Both the position numbers and the translations under genes were made by a program. This document shows positions 25,645 to 38,012 of a DNA stretch of 64,000 nt, one piece after another. Below the pieces are notes generated by a model. That model saw only the letters and a list, made by a program, of their open reading frames with translations. It did no database searches and had not been told where the DNA came from. Every line of letters starts with the position of its first letter. Within the stretch, counting starts at the first letter, position 1. Source of the stretch: Cichorium intybus (lineage: Eukaryota; Streptophyta; Magnoliopsida; Asterales; Asteraceae); the NCBI GenBank assembly GCA_023525715.1, contig CM042015.1, positions 82,788,250 to 82,852,249 of the forward strand, read 5' to 3'.

Positions 25645-26745
25645 TGACAACGCCTAGTGATATTAAGTATTTTAGGCGTTGTTGAGCCCTGTTCTTGGTA
25701 AAATTATATCAAATATGCATGGGTATTCTCACTTTTCGTGTCAGGACTTGTCTGGAGAAAAAGAACAGAAACAGGGACTAAAAGTGTACAAAAAGGGAAA
25801 AGTATGGAAAGAATGCAAAAATCAAGAGAAGACATACGCGCGCCGCGGATTTATCTCCTGCGCGACGCGGCTGTAAGGCGGTGAAACACATTTTAAATGA
25901 CGAAAAAACGGGGAACGGATAAGTACGCGCGCCGCGGATTTCACATTTGCGCGGCGCGGTCACGGGAAATTTGCAACTATAAATAGAGGCATTTCCAGCC
26001 GAAAACCCTAGCAAAGACCGGGTGTAAACATCGACCTAGAAGCTCTTTGACTCGAGGATTCCATTTCAGAAGCTATCATTTGGTATTTTCATGTTTAGAT
26101 TTTTATTTCATTTTAGTTAAAGCATTGTAACCCTTGGTTTGAATCTTTGGGTGTGACAACCATTGATCCCAAGCTTAGGTTTTGGTTTTAGTAATATTTG
26201 GTTACTGATTTTATGTGTGGATATTGGTTTTGGTGAATGCAATCATTTGGTTACGGTTAATATTGGTTTTTCGGTATTTCGGCTGTTAGTTTGTGTTTTG
26301 ATTGTTGGATTATATTTGGATTGTGTTTTGGACTTGGTTGGGACTGTTTTCCTTTGCTGAAAACAGTAGCTAATTAGGTTAGGGTCAAGCATTAAACCTT
26401 GGCTAGTAACTGTTCTATTGGACTTTAACTAGCGGTAGTTTTATGCTGCTTGGTTTTGCTAGTTTAAATGCCTTCAATTGCTTCTGACTCAGAGATGTAC
26501 TTCTGAGTTCAGAAAGTAACTAGGTCATTTGGACATAGTTAAACTTGGCTTGTGAGTTTAAATATTGTTTTGAGGTAGAAAGATAGAAATTAGTTCCTCC
26601 GACTATAGCTGTGACACTATTAGTTGGTAATCTCTCATCTAGGCTAACCACGTAGCTCCTGTGGATCGACCCTGACTGCACTATACTAGTGAAAGTTAGG
26701 TTATCTTTTATTTTTGACTGCATGACGACCTCTGCATGCACGTCA
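25645..26745 (+). repeat. 3' LTR of element C
   Basis: 1101 bp, same length as the 5' LTR. By eye about three substitutions (for example GTAAGCC/GTAACCC and GACCGCATG/GACTGCATG). It carries the same two CpG modules (25,836-25,959) and TATA box (25,977-25,986). Confidence 0.96.
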
Positions 26746-27864
26746 ACAATCATCCTCACAAATCCCCAAGGGCTTGGCTTAAAAGGTTAAGCCATTTAAA
26801 ATATACAAAATTTCTGTGCAGCCCCTTGTTCAAACATATTTTAACCCCATTTTTACCTAGAATCACCTTCTGATTTACAAAATAAAAACAAACTAGACAT
26901 TCATAAGCTTCTAATGCCTCTGACCTCATATTTTTTTGATTTGTTTATGATTTACTATGAATTTTTCAATACAGCAACAATGTGCTGTCATGAATCAGCT
27001 CGACAGCATCATAGAAAATGTGATTTTTACTTATCTTGAACCTGGAATTATTTTACAAGGTACAAAAGATAAATAAACTAGACATTCATACCATTCTAAG
27101 GCCACTCGAATCAGCCTCAAAAGATTTTTCTACAATTGTATATGATTTTTCTAAAACATGGCAGAAACATAGCAAAATTCCGAAAATTAAAAGCTCCACC
27201 TCAAAAATTCAATCAAATCTTCGAATTTCTTGTGGAAATTGATTGGATTAATTAGAGAACCACTAGTAATGATTCATTTCATCCAAAACATCAATTATGA
27301 TCCACAAATTTCACCAAATTCATAGATTTAAGAAAACCCCAATTTCTAGGGTTCATAGAATCAAACTTCTAATAACCATGTTTCTATGCCATAATTAGGT
27401 TGGAAATGAGTTCCATGAAGCATAGACACATGAATTATTCACTTTGGATCATAGGTAAAGACCTCCCCAACTTCTGAAAATCGAATTCCACCCCACCCCC
27501 AACTTAAATTCGGGTTTACAAGCAAGGATATGAAGATATCTTACCTTAACTAGCTAGAATTCATCATTGGCTTTGCCAATTCTTCAAAGACCAAGCCAAA
27601 ACCTTCATTTCTCCATTGAATCGCCAAGCTCCTGCCCTCTCCCTCTTAAATTCGTATTTTCTTGCTGAAATGAAAAGAATTTCAGCTATAATATGTCATC
27701 TTTCGACTATTGGCAACATTGGCCCCCTCAACTCTCAAATCCTTCACAAAAGACCACCAACTTACCCATTTAATGGAAACTCTTATGTTTTTAAGTTTCA
27801 CCCCACATATAAAACTTATTATCCATCTTAGTACTTGTTTAAATCAGCCTTGGCCCATAGTTTC

Positions 27865-30309
27865 TGTAACACCCCTTTTCTTTACCATATTTTAATACAA
27901 ATACAGTTTACTTTATAATCATATTTTACAACTCATGACTATAACGTAGCCACATAAATTTTTTTTATTTATTTTACAAAATAAACTCAAGGGGGTATTA
28001 CAGACTCAATACAGATACCATAATTTAAACTTACAGTACATTAACCGGTCCCGACTGCAACCTCCGCTCCTTTCACCTAAGTACATAGCATTTCAAAAAC
28101 ATAGTATACGTGAGACATAAAGTCTCGTGAGTAATATGGGTTTAGACCCAAAACTTTTCTATTCAAAACTTGAAATATCAAAAGTACATTGCTAAAAACT
28201 GATTTATTTCATAAATCTCAAAATAACTTTTTCTTCTTTACTTTCAAACTTTAAAAAGACTTTCTTTCTCATTTCTCGTGACCAACTGAAACTTATGAAT
28301 TAAGTTAATTAATTCATTCAACTAGCTCCCCTCGCGGAACAGAACGGATCTGCCCACTCGGTTTTGCTCGTTATGTCTCCCCTTCGTGACTTGGAACAAA
28401 TTCAAGCACAAGGGTATGCTAAGCTAGACAACTACTTCGCGACGGGAGGTACCATCCCAGTAGTGTCTTCTGATCTCCCAGTTATGTGGGTGATCCTAGT
28501 CCGGACAACTGGCTCATACTTCTTTAATTCTTACTTCATTTCATCTCAAATTGGTCAAAATGGGACACAATTTGTAAACAATTCTTACTCAAACATTTTA
28601 TAACTCTTTACTAAAAATACTTTCAAGACTTCTTTTGACATCTTAGTTCCTATAAGGAACTTCTTTCAAAATACTTTGCAAATCATACTTTAAAATATGC
28701 TTAAAACACTAAGCCCTTGTGTAGAGCTTCATTCAAAACTATTTTCCAAACTTTAGTATTTATAAACATTGGAAATCATACTTTTCTGAAAATAACATTT
28801 TGCTATGTACTATAGAAATCCTCATAAAACTCACCTTGATTTTTACTACGGTTTACTAAGCTTCCCGTACGGCTTTTCCCTTCCCGTGCTCAACAACGTT
28901 TGAAGCACCACCTATACAAATTGTATATATAAATACTCAATATAATTAACTTTATAATGCTAAGGTCTCATATAACATATCTCTAGGTTATAATAAATGT
29001 ATAACCATTAATAAACTCGCTTTACGGTTTTTCTCCGAAATACGCGTATATTGCTACAGTACCCCCGAGGGGTCGTATTTCAGTTCCGACTCTTTTCCAT
29101 GAAATCTTATTCCATATTAGACTTGTGTTTCAAATTTGAAGTTCATTGGACAAGTCTAGCTCAAATTCCAAAATTTAGTTTTAACGTGAATAGTGAATTT
29201 AACCTCTGCCGCTACAGTGATTTTTCCGCAAGGTCGGATTACGGATTTGACCATTCCCGACATGTTCTTATACCATGTTAAGGTTATGTCTGAAATTTCA
29301 GGTCAATCGGACATGTCTAGCTATAGTTTCTAGCGTTTGGGATATTTGAAATTTTTAACAAATTTGGTCCCTGTCTGAAGGCGCACTGCGCCTGGCTAGG
29401 GGCGCACTGCGCCTGGGCGCACCCCGCCCTGGTCCTGGGCGCACTGCGCCTGGCGCCTAGGCAGTGGCCTGTTCAGTCGCGATTTGTGCACTGTAGCACG
29501 CAGTTTTCACCCATTAAGCCCTTATTTCAGTGCTTAATCGTATGAGGTTTGTTCTAGGACCAAAACCCTTGACTAATAACAGGTTTTAAGCTATTCAAAT
29601 CGATTAAATCATCCATATACAAGAATTGAAGTTCTTGATCAAACTTGAAAATTCCCAATTATAACAACCTACTTTCATGTTTTTGAGTTAAGTTCTTAAC
29701 TAATGGCTTATTGGAAGCGTTAGTTACTTAACCCACATGATTTATAACTGCAATTGCAGTTCCAATTCCATCCAAAGATCAAATTCAAGCACATACCCAA
29801 AAACTAGGTTAAAGCAAAGGTGTTCTTACCTTGGAATCACCAATTCCAACCTTCAATTCCTTTGATTTCTTGGCAAGCCTTCAAGAACTTCTTCTTCTCT
29901 CTGGTTCTCCCTTGCTCTCACTCTCTCGTGCCTTCTGTAATGTTCCAGAATTATGAGAGGATAACTCTCATTTATCATTTATATATTTAATGTTTATAAT
30001 TTATTTGCATTATAGTCCCCAATCTTCTTATTTCTTTCCAAAAATGGTCCTAAAACCATAAACCTTGCAAGCAATGTTCTAATAACTACTAACTTGACAT
30101 TTTCTTGACATTTTGGTCATTTTTCATGTCAAATGACCAATTTGCCCTTTTTGGTCAAATTTCACTATTCACGCGGCAAAACTTCAAATTTCTCATAAAC
30201 TTTTATTTCTCACATAATAACTTCACAAATACGTATTATTACACATAATAGTCGTGCAACGTGACAAAAGACGATTTTACCCTTTTTGACTTTTTCGCGG
30301 GTTCTTACA
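27865..30309 (-). repeat. 3' LTR of element G
   Basis: 2445 bp, TGTAACACCCC...TTCTTACA on the plus strand. It matches the right LTR with about a dozen substitutions by eye. It has three GGCGCACTGCGCC palindromes at 29,380-29,462. Confidence 0.94.
29380..29462. repeat. CpG-palindrome array in G 3' LTR
   Basis: Three copies of the 13-bp palindrome GGCGCACTGCGCC plus a related GGCGCACCCCGCCC box, in otherwise AT-rich LTR. The right LTR array (37,953-38,012) has two copies. Confidence 0.85.
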
Positions 30310-30323
30310 GTCACCCCTCCTTA
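30310..30323 (-). other. Polypurine tract of element G
   Basis: The minus strand reads CTTAAGGAGGGGTGAC directly before the 3' LTR, overlapping the pol stop codon. Confidence 0.75.
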
Positions 30324-32075
30324 AGCGGATTCCGTCCTCGGAATCTTTTCGTAATCCGTGAAATTCGGGTATCTTCTCTTCATTTCTTCTAACGTTTCCC
30401 AAGTCAAGTTTGACCCTAAGGGATGTTTCCACTTGACTAGTACAAGGTCAATCTCTTTATTCCTTAGCTTTTTGGTCTGCATCTCTAAAATCGCTTCGGG
30501 TTCTTCAATCATTTTGCTGGGCGTCTCTACTCTCAAATCCGTATACGGTATTACTAGCTCTTCCTTACCAAAGTACTTCTTCAAGTAGCATACATGAAAA
30601 GTATCATGTATTCCACTAAGTTCGGGTGGTAACTCTAGCTTGAATGCTTGTAACCCAACTCTCTTCAGAATTCTAAAAGGTCCAATGTACCTTGGACTCA
30701 GCTTCCCTCTCTTGCCAAATCTAACCACTCCTTTCCATGGCGACACTTTTATCATCACCAAATCCCCTTCTTGCAAGTCATAAGGCCTTTTCTTTAGATT
30801 TGAGTAACTCCTTTGCCGATCTTGTGCTGCTTTCATGTTGGTTTGAATTACTCCGATCTTCTCATTAGTCACTCTAACAATCTCTGGTCCCGTAAGCTTC
30901 GTCTCACCCGCTTCTGACCAGCATAGAGGAGTTCTACACTTTCTACCATACAATGCCTCAAAAGGTGGCATTTTAATGCTAGAATGATAGCTATTGTTGT
31001 ATGCAAACTCCACTAATGGCAGGTGTTCGTCCCAACTTCCTCCAAAATCCATCACGCATGACCGTAGCATGTCTTCCAATGTCTGGATCGTTCGTTCACT
31101 CTGACCATCTGTTTGTGGATGATACGCTGTGCTTAACTGAATTCTTGTCTCCATTTTATCTTGTAAAGCTCTCCAGAAGTTAGAGGTAAATCTGGGGTCT
31201 CTGTCTGACACGATAGACAACGGTGCACCATATCTTCTAAATACTTCATCTACATACAACTGGGCTAACTGCTCCAATGGAGTAGTTTCTTTTATGGCTA
31301 GAAATAGTGCACTCTTGGTCAACCGGTCCACTATGACCCATATACTATCATGACCTCTTCTTGTTCTCGGTAACCCGACAATCAGGTCCATGGTTACATC
31401 TTCCCACTTTCCGGCTGGAATGTGTAGTGACTGAGCATCCCCATGCGGGACCTGATGTTCCGCCTTCACTTGTGCACAAACGACACACTTGGAGATGTAC
31501 TTGGCTATTCTTTTCTTCATTCCAGGCCACCAATAATGTCTTTTCAAATCTTGATAAGTCTTGGTACTCCCTGGATGTATGGAATACTTTGACTTATGCG
31601 ACTCTTCTAAAATCAACTTTCTCAATCCTCCTGTCTTTGGTACCCATATGCGGTTTCTGAAGGTCTTCAAGCCTTGACTATTGGTTTCAAACTGAGTGTC
31701 TTTTCCTAACTTTTCATCTTTCAGATCCCCACTTTCTTCAACTTTTTGCTGAGCTGCTTTAATCTGTTCTATAATACTGGACACCAGTTCTATTCGGATT
31801 GATCTTGCCTTGATTCTTTTCTCAGGAACTTTTCTACTCAGTGCATCTGCTACTACATTCGCTTTACCCGGATGGTACACAATTTCGCAATCATAATCAC
31901 TAATCAACTCTAGCCATCTACTCTGTCTCATGTTCAACTCTTTTTGAGTGAACACATACTGTAAACTCTTGTGATCAGTGAACAGCTTGCACTTTGTACC
32001 ATACAAGTAATGTCTCCAAATCTTCAAGGCAAACACGATCGCTGCAAGCTCTAAATCATGAGTTGTGTACTTTTC
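30321..32075 (-). pseudogene. Element G pol, RNase H C-part, integrase and chromodomain-like tail
   Basis: Continuation of the G polyprotein after a frameshift. It begins KYTTHDLELAAIVFALKIW (RNase H), then TDHKSLQYVF. The integrase zinc-binding HHCC region follows (HPGSTKTYQDLKRHYWWPGM, then CVVC), with core motifs DLIVGLPRT, IVSDRDPRFTS and the catalytic Glu in DGQSERTIQTLE. A GPF module (RYIGPFRILKRVGLQAFKLE) comes next, and a chromodomain-like C terminus (AILEMQTKKLRNKEIDLVLV then KWKHPLGSNLTWE). Chromodomains in this lineage are thought to steer integration to heterochromatin. The stop lies in the purine-tract region. Confidence 0.92.
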
Positions 32076-33436
32076 TCTGGATCTTTCAGCTGTCTGGAAG
32101 CGTATGCTATAACCTTCCCTCTTTGCATCAGCACACAGCCAAGCCCCCAATGCGAGGCATCGCTGTACACTTCAAAGTCTTCCGTCCCATCTGGCAATGT
32201 AAGGACAGGCGCGTTACACAACTTCTCTTTCAATGTAGCGAAAGCTCTTTCTTGTTCTTCTTGCCAACTAAATTTTTCTTCCTTCCGAGTTAGTCGTGTA
32301 AGTGGCACTGCTATACGGGAGAAATCTTGAATAAATCTCCTGTAGTACCCGGCAAGACCGAGAAAACTTCTAACTTCTGTTGGCGTCTTAGGTGGCTCCC
32401 ATTTCATCACTGCTTCAACTTTCGCTGGATCAACTTTTATACCTTGGATAGAAACAACGTGTCCAAGGAACTGCACCTCTCTCATCCAAAACTCGCACTT
32501 AGAGAACTTTGCATATAGTTGTTCTCGCTTCAACGTCTCGAGTACTAACCGCAGATGACTCACATGCTCTTCTTTATTCTTTGAGTAGATCAAAATGTCG
32601 TCTATGAACACTATAACAAATCGGTCTAGGAATGGTTTACAGACCCGATTCATTAAGTCCATAAAGATCGCTGGTGCATTCGTAAGACCAAATGGCATTA
32701 CTAGGAACTCGTAATGCCCGTATCGTGTACGAAACGCCGTCTTCTCTACATCACTCTCTTTTACTCTGACTTGATGATACCCAGATCTCAGATCAATTTT
32801 TGAGAAATAATCTGCTCCTTGCAACTGGTCAAACAAATTGTCTATTCTGGGCAGCGGGTAACGGTTCTTTATGGTAATCTCGTTCAATTCCCTATAATCA
32901 ATGCACATCCGCATTGATCCATCCTTCTTTTTCACAAACAGAACTGGAGCGCCCCACGGAGAAGAACTAGGCCTGATAAAGCCTTTATCTAGTAACTCCT
33001 GCAACTGGGACATTAATTCCCTCATCTCTGTTGGTGCTAGCCGGTACGGTGCTCGTGCTATTGGGGAAGCTCCTGGAACAAGATCTATTCTGAATTCAAC
33101 CTGCCTTTCTGGTGGCAAGCCTGGCAATTCATCTGGAAAAACTTCTGGAAATTCTTTTACCACTTCTATGTCTTTGTATGTCTGTTTCACTTTGTCTTCA
33201 GTCATCACATAGGCCAGGAAAGATACACATCCTTTCCTGATACACCTCCGAGCCTTAGCTACACTGATGATACTTGGCACGTGCATTCTTCTTTCCCCAT
33301 ATACGTACACCTTTGCTCCAAGTGTTTTAACAGACACCCTCTTCTGTCCACAAGCTATCTTCGCATCATTGGCACCGAGCCAATCCATACCAATGATTAC
33401 ATCGAAAGACTTAATTCCAATAGGAAGGAGATTAAG
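32060..33436 (-). pseudogene. Element G protease end, RT and RNase H N-part
   Basis: Same frame as gag, downstream of the TGA at 33,437-33,439. It starts LLPIGIKSFDVIIGMDWLG (protease C-part), then a linker and RT with PYRLAPTEMRELMSQLQELL, FVKKKDGSMRMCIDYRELN, KIDLRSGYHQ and the catalytic VIVFIDDILIYS, followed by FLGLAGYYRRFI and RNase H FEVYSDASHWGLGCVLM. At about 32,070 the frame breaks in an A-run (GAGAAAAGTAC): the frame ends STQLMI, and the conserved KYTTHDLEL lies in another frame. That indel splits RNase H. RT itself is complete. Confidence 0.92.
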
Positions 33437-34888
33437 TCAAAACTTCCTGCCATTGATGTCAAGTTCACAGTCTCGATACATATGCTGAACTTCAACAAAT
33501 TTCCCATCCGCCACTTCTACTTCAAAAACTAGATCTAACAATTCTAATGGGACATTTAATCTAGCTCCAAACCCATGGGACACAAATGAATATGTAGACC
33601 CGGAATCAAACAAGACATATGCAGGTGTCGAGTTGATTAGTAAGATACCTGAGACCACATCGTGATTCTCCTTCGCTTCTTCCCTGGTGATCTGAAAAGC
33701 TCTGGTCTTCACTTTCTGAGGTTCTGTCTTCTTCTGGGCTGTTGACACCATGGTTTCTCCTCCCTTGTTCGGGCAGTTGAAACTATAGTGTCCCATCTGA
33801 TGGCATGAGAAACACTCCACTTCACTGGCTTTCTTGGCTTTACAATCTTTTGCTTTATGACCGAATCCACCACAATTAAAGCAGGCATTTGATCCCGCTC
33901 GACACTCGCCACCGTGTTCTTTCCCGCATTTCTCGCACTTCTTCACACTTCCCTGTCGGCTCTGACTTGAACTCATTTTCCCTTTCTTCTTTATGTTCCC
34001 ACTGATACTACTAACTGTCTTCCTTTTGTCACCAAAACCAGGTCCCTCCTCTTTCCTTCTTTTTCCAACATCTTCCACAGTTCGGGCATCATTGATCGCC
34101 CCATCTAGTGTTTCGGCTTTCTTCACTTCTAACTCGTAGTTCCATGGCAAACCCCGGACATAGCGGTTGATCCGGGACCGCTCACTGGGGTAGGATTCCC
34201 CCACAAAAGGCAACATGTCGCAAAACTTCTTCGTATACTCGTCTACCGTCATATCTCCTTTCTTTATCGTTAAGAAATCTTCGTTCATTTTCTCCAAATC
34301 TCGCACGGGACAAAATTTATCTTTGAGACACGTGACAAACTCTGCCCAAGACCAACCATATACAACATCCTTTCGCAAACTGTCGTATTTGGTGTTCCAC
34401 CACACCAAAGCATCATCCTTCAACTGTCGGGAGGCGTAGTTAACTTGATCTTTTTCTGGACATTTACTTGCTTGCATCACTTGTTCAATCTCTCGGACCC
34501 ATCGCATTGTCACTTTAGGCTCAAAACTGCCATGGTATTCGGGCGGTTTGCAAGCCATAAAGGACTTAAAAGAACAGCCCTTTTCTTCCTTCTTGTCACC
34601 TCCACTAGTTGCTTCCTCAATCGTCTTCTTGGAGACTTCTTGTGATGATTGGGCACTAGGTTCACCCATTCTGCTGTCGATTATGTTGTTCACATCTTGT
34701 CTCAACTCAGTTCGTAAGTTATTGATTAGCAACTGAATTGCTTCCATAGTGACAGGTTGTGGTGGTGGTGGGTTTGGCTTAGCCTCATCGTTTCGCAGAA
34801 TATGTGGTTCACTTCCTCTTGAGGAAGTGTGACTGCCCTCACCCCTGTCAGCTTGTCGTCTGCCTTCCATTACTATATAGATGAACAA
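33437..34888 (-). pseudogene. Element G gag and protease N-part
   Basis: 483 residues from ATG 34,888. The capsid-type gag domain includes KPPEYHGSFEPKVTMRWVRE and DLEKMNEDFLTIKKGDMTVD. A Lys/Gly/Ser-rich linker and three zinc knuckles follow (CEKCGKEHGGEC-like, CFNCGGFGHKAKDC, CFSCHQMGHYSFNC), then protease VLFDSGSTYSFVS. An in-frame TGA at 33,437-33,439 cuts inside the protease domain just before conserved LLPIGIKSFDVIIG in the same frame. Chromoviruses normally make gag-pol as one frame, so the TGA is a likely inactivating mutation. The first residues (MFIYIV) may not be native; an internal ATG before EGRRQADRG is the likelier start. Confidence 0.92.
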
Positions 34889-35073
34889 ATTATCTGTTTA
34901 ATACACAATTCTATATAGTATTTCGTAAGCGGTAGCATGTTATCTCCTTATATTGACTGCACTTTATAACAGTCATACTCAATCTGTGCCTTCTATATTA
35001 CTAAGGCGACCTACTACTACTCTTGCTAGTTTAAGCCTAGGATGGTATTCCAACCTAATTCGCTTAAACTATG

Positions 35074-35085
35074 GCTCTGATACCA
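35074..35085 (-). other. Primer-binding site of element G
   Basis: The minus strand reads TGGTATCAGAGC four bases after the 5' LTR, complementary to initiator Met tRNA. Further downstream GTTTAAGCGAA is shared with element B. Confidence 0.93.
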
Positions 35086-36850
35086 AAACTGTAACACCCC
35101 TTTTCTTTACCATATTTTAATACAAATACAGTTTACTTTACAATCATATTTTACAACTCATGACTATAACGTAGCCACTTAATTTTTTTTATTTATTTTA
35201 CAAAATAAACTCAAGGGGTTATTACAGACTCAATACAGATACCATAATTTAAACTTACAGTACATTAACCGGTCCCGACTGCAACCTCCGCTCCTTTCAC
35301 CTAAGTACATAGCATTTCAAAAACATAGTATACGTGAGACATAAAGTCTCGTGAGTAATATGGGTTTAGACCCAAAACTTTTCTATTCAAAACTTGAAAT
35401 ATCAAAAGTACATTGCTAAAAACTGATTTATTTCATAAATCTCAAAATAACTTTTTCTTCTTTACTTTCAAACTTTAAAAAGACTTTCTTTCTCATTTCT
35501 CGTGACCAACTGAAACTTATGAATTAAGTTAATTAATTCATTCAACTAGCTCCCCTCGCGGAACAGAACGGATCTGCCCACTCGGTTTTGCTCGTTATGT
35601 CTCCCCTTCGTGACTTGGAACAAATTCAAGCACAAGGGTATGCTAAGCTAGACAACTACTTCGCGACGGGAGGTACCATCCCAGTAGTGTCTTCTGATCT
35701 CCCAGTTATGTGGGTGATCCTAGTCCGGACAACTGGCTCATACTTCTTTAATTCTTACTTCATTTCATCTCAAATTGGTCAAAATGGGACACAATTTGTA
35801 AACAATTCTTACTCAAACATTTTATAACTCTTTACTAAAAATACTTTCAAGACTTCTTTTGACATCTTAGTTCCTATAAGGAACTTCTTTCAAAATACTT
35901 TGCAAATCATACTTTAAAATATGCTTAAAACACTAAGCCCTTGTGTAGAGCTTCATTCAAAACTATTTTTCAAACTTTAGTATTTATAAACATTGGAAAT
36001 CATACTTTTCTGAAAATAACATTTTGCTATGTGTTGAAAATACGATAACTGATCTCCACGAACAAGGTTTTTAAGCCTATTACCGTGTGACAGATATGTA
36101 TTTTATCTATATTATGCGGAATAAATAAGAGTTGCGGAATAAAATAAAGCGGTAAATCTAAACTAGACAGTATTTAAATAGACAGAAAGCGGTAAATAAA
36201 GTAAATGTTAGAAGTTAGAGGTTAGATGTAATAAACGCCATTATCAACGATAACGTGTTTTTACAATAAGTAAAAAGGTTAGAAGTTAGAAGTTAGAAGT
36301 TAGAAATTAGATGTTAAATGTAATAAACGCCATTATCAACGATAACGTGTTTTTACAATAAATAAAAAAGGTTAGAAGTTAGAAGTTAGAAGTTAGATGT
36401 CTCGGTTAAATACAGTCCACATATGTTTTCGTTGTCACGGTTCAATTCGGGTGTATTGGAAGTTTGGTACAGTTGATTTATTACAGTTTAAATAAATCAA
36501 TAACGACACATATAATTTTAAAAGAACTTATCGGTAGTTGCGGAAGATAGCGTTTTTCTTGATATGTCGATTTCTTGTTCTTCACGGTGAGATGATGTTT
36601 TGGTGATTTTTGGTGTCGGGTAGAGGTTGTTTAGAGGTTTGGAGTTTGGTGTCGGGTAAGGGTTGTTTAGAGGTTTGAGGTTTGGTGTCGGGTGGAGGTT
36701 TTGATTCTTGCGGTTTTTCGGTTTGATCTTCGTTGCCAAATGCAGAGATTATAGAATTTTGAGCTGTTTGGTCGTGGATTAGAGTGTATGGAGCTTGGAT
36801 AATATGTGTGTGTTGTATGGTTGTGCTCTCAAAATCAGCTAGAGGAAGCT

Positions 36851-36860
36851 TGTATTTATA
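36851..36860 (-). promoter_or_regulatory. TATA box of LTR D1
   Basis: The minus strand reads TATAAATACA, about 15 bp downstream (in LTR orientation) of the nearest CGCGAT repeat. It is the likely core promoter of the LTR. D2 has the counterpart AGTATAAATT at 57,852-57,861. Confidence 0.65.
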
Positions 36861-36873
36861 GTCTGTTCCAGCG

Positions 36874-37210
36874 AAGATCGGGTCGCGATCTTTATGGGAT
36901 CGGGTCGCGATCTCGAGTGGTTCCCGCTTTTGTGCTGGCCACTACCCGACTCGGTGGAGTTGGTCGCTGAGATCGGGTCGCGATGGGATAAAGATCGGGT
37001 CGCGATCCGGATCGGGTCGCGATGGGTGGAAGATCGGGTCGCGATCTCGTCGGGTTGCCATAGACTCGCGATCCTTGGTCAGCAAAGCGTCACGTGTGTG
37101 TCATCAGATCGGGTCGCGATCTGGATGAGATCGGGTCGCGATCTGTACTGTTCCAGCCTTTTTCTTCTTTTGTTTTGATTTTCTTCATTTCGCGACACAT
37201 GAGCTGTTGG
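36874..37210. repeat. GATCGGGTCGCGAT array in LTR D1
   Basis: Eight exact copies of GATCGGGTCGCGAT plus degenerate ones over about 330 bp, with irregular spacing from about 20 to 80 bp. The core TCGCGA is a palindrome. The array is directly upstream of the TATA box in LTR orientation. Confidence 0.9.
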
Positions 37211-37952
37211 GTCGCGATTTCTGTCGCTGGGTGACATTTTTGCTCTTTGGTACATAGCGTCATTTTCTCCGGTTTGGTTGATCTCGAATTTATGCAATCT
37301 GAAATAAACTGTTAATAAAAACATTTCGACTTATTTCAGTGATGGTCACATAAAAACATAAAAACATTATTCAACACTATGTACTATAGAAATCCTCATA
37401 AAACTCACCTTGATTTTTACTACGGTTTACTAAGCTTCCCGTACGGCTTTTCCCTTCCCGTGCTCAACAACGTTTGAAGCACCACCTATACAAATTGTAT
37501 ATATAAATACTCAATATAATTAACTTTATAATGCTAAGGTCTCATATAACATATCTCTAGGTTATAATAAATGTATAACCATTAATAAACTCGTTTTACG
37601 GTTTTCTCCGAAATACGCGTATATTGCTACAGTACCCCCGAGGGGTCGTATTTCAGTTCCGACTCTTTTCCATGAAATCTTATCCCATATTAGACTTGTG
37701 TTTCAAATTTGAAGTTCATTGGACAAGTCTAGCTCAAATTCCAAAATTTAGTTTTAACGTGAATAGTGAATTTAGCCTCTGCCGCTACAGTGATTTTTCC
37801 GCAAGGTCGGATTACGGATTTGACCATTCCCGACATGTTCTTATACCATGTTAAGGTTATGTCTGAAATTTCAGGTCAATCGGACATGTCTAGCTATAGT
37901 TTCTAGCGTTTGGGATATTTGAAATTTTTAACAAATTTGGTCTCTGTCTGAA

Positions 37953-38012
37953 GGCGCACTGCGCCTGGGCGCACCCCGCCCTGGTCCTGGGCGCACTGCG
38001 CCTGGCGCCTGG
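37953..38012. repeat. CpG-palindrome array in G 5' LTR
   Basis: Two copies of GGCGCACTGCGCC and one GGCGCACCCCGCCC box. One unit fewer than the left LTR, so the array changed after insertion. Confidence 0.85.

Larger units (their letters stand above)
20159..26745 (+). mobile_element. Element C: non-autonomous Athila-type gypsy element
   Basis: A 6587-bp element inserted in LTR1 of B with exact target duplication ACAAT (20,154-20,158 and 26,746-26,750). Two 1101-bp LTRs differ at about three positions by eye (above 99.5% identity), so the insertion is very recent. The primer site TGGCGCCGTTGCCGGGGA is the Athila/Tat type, and a purine tract precedes the 3' LTR. No protease, RT, RNase H or integrase is present. 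The interior holds an acidic ORF pair, the conserved TTGGGAGGCAACCC region and a GC-rich ORF resembling the ATHILA ORF-1 family. It must use an autonomous Athila partner. Confidence 0.93.
36032..37376 (-). mobile_element. Solo LTR D1 of the SIRE-like copia family
   Basis: 1345 bp beginning TGTTGAAAATACG and ending TTCAACA, flanked by exact CTATG duplications (36,027-36,031 and 37,377-37,381). Both ends match the LTR of D2 (57,110-58,366). No internal region remains, so it arose by LTR-LTR recombination. It contains a 100-bp tandem duplication (36,228-36,362) absent from D2, a GTTAGAA microrepeat and a large TCGCGA array. Confidence 0.95.

Noticed and set aside
28364..28603. 79-codon ORF duplicated at 35,588 as a possible gene
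   Set aside because: It lies inside both LTRs of element G; the duplication is the LTR pair, and the frame is on the strand opposite to the element.
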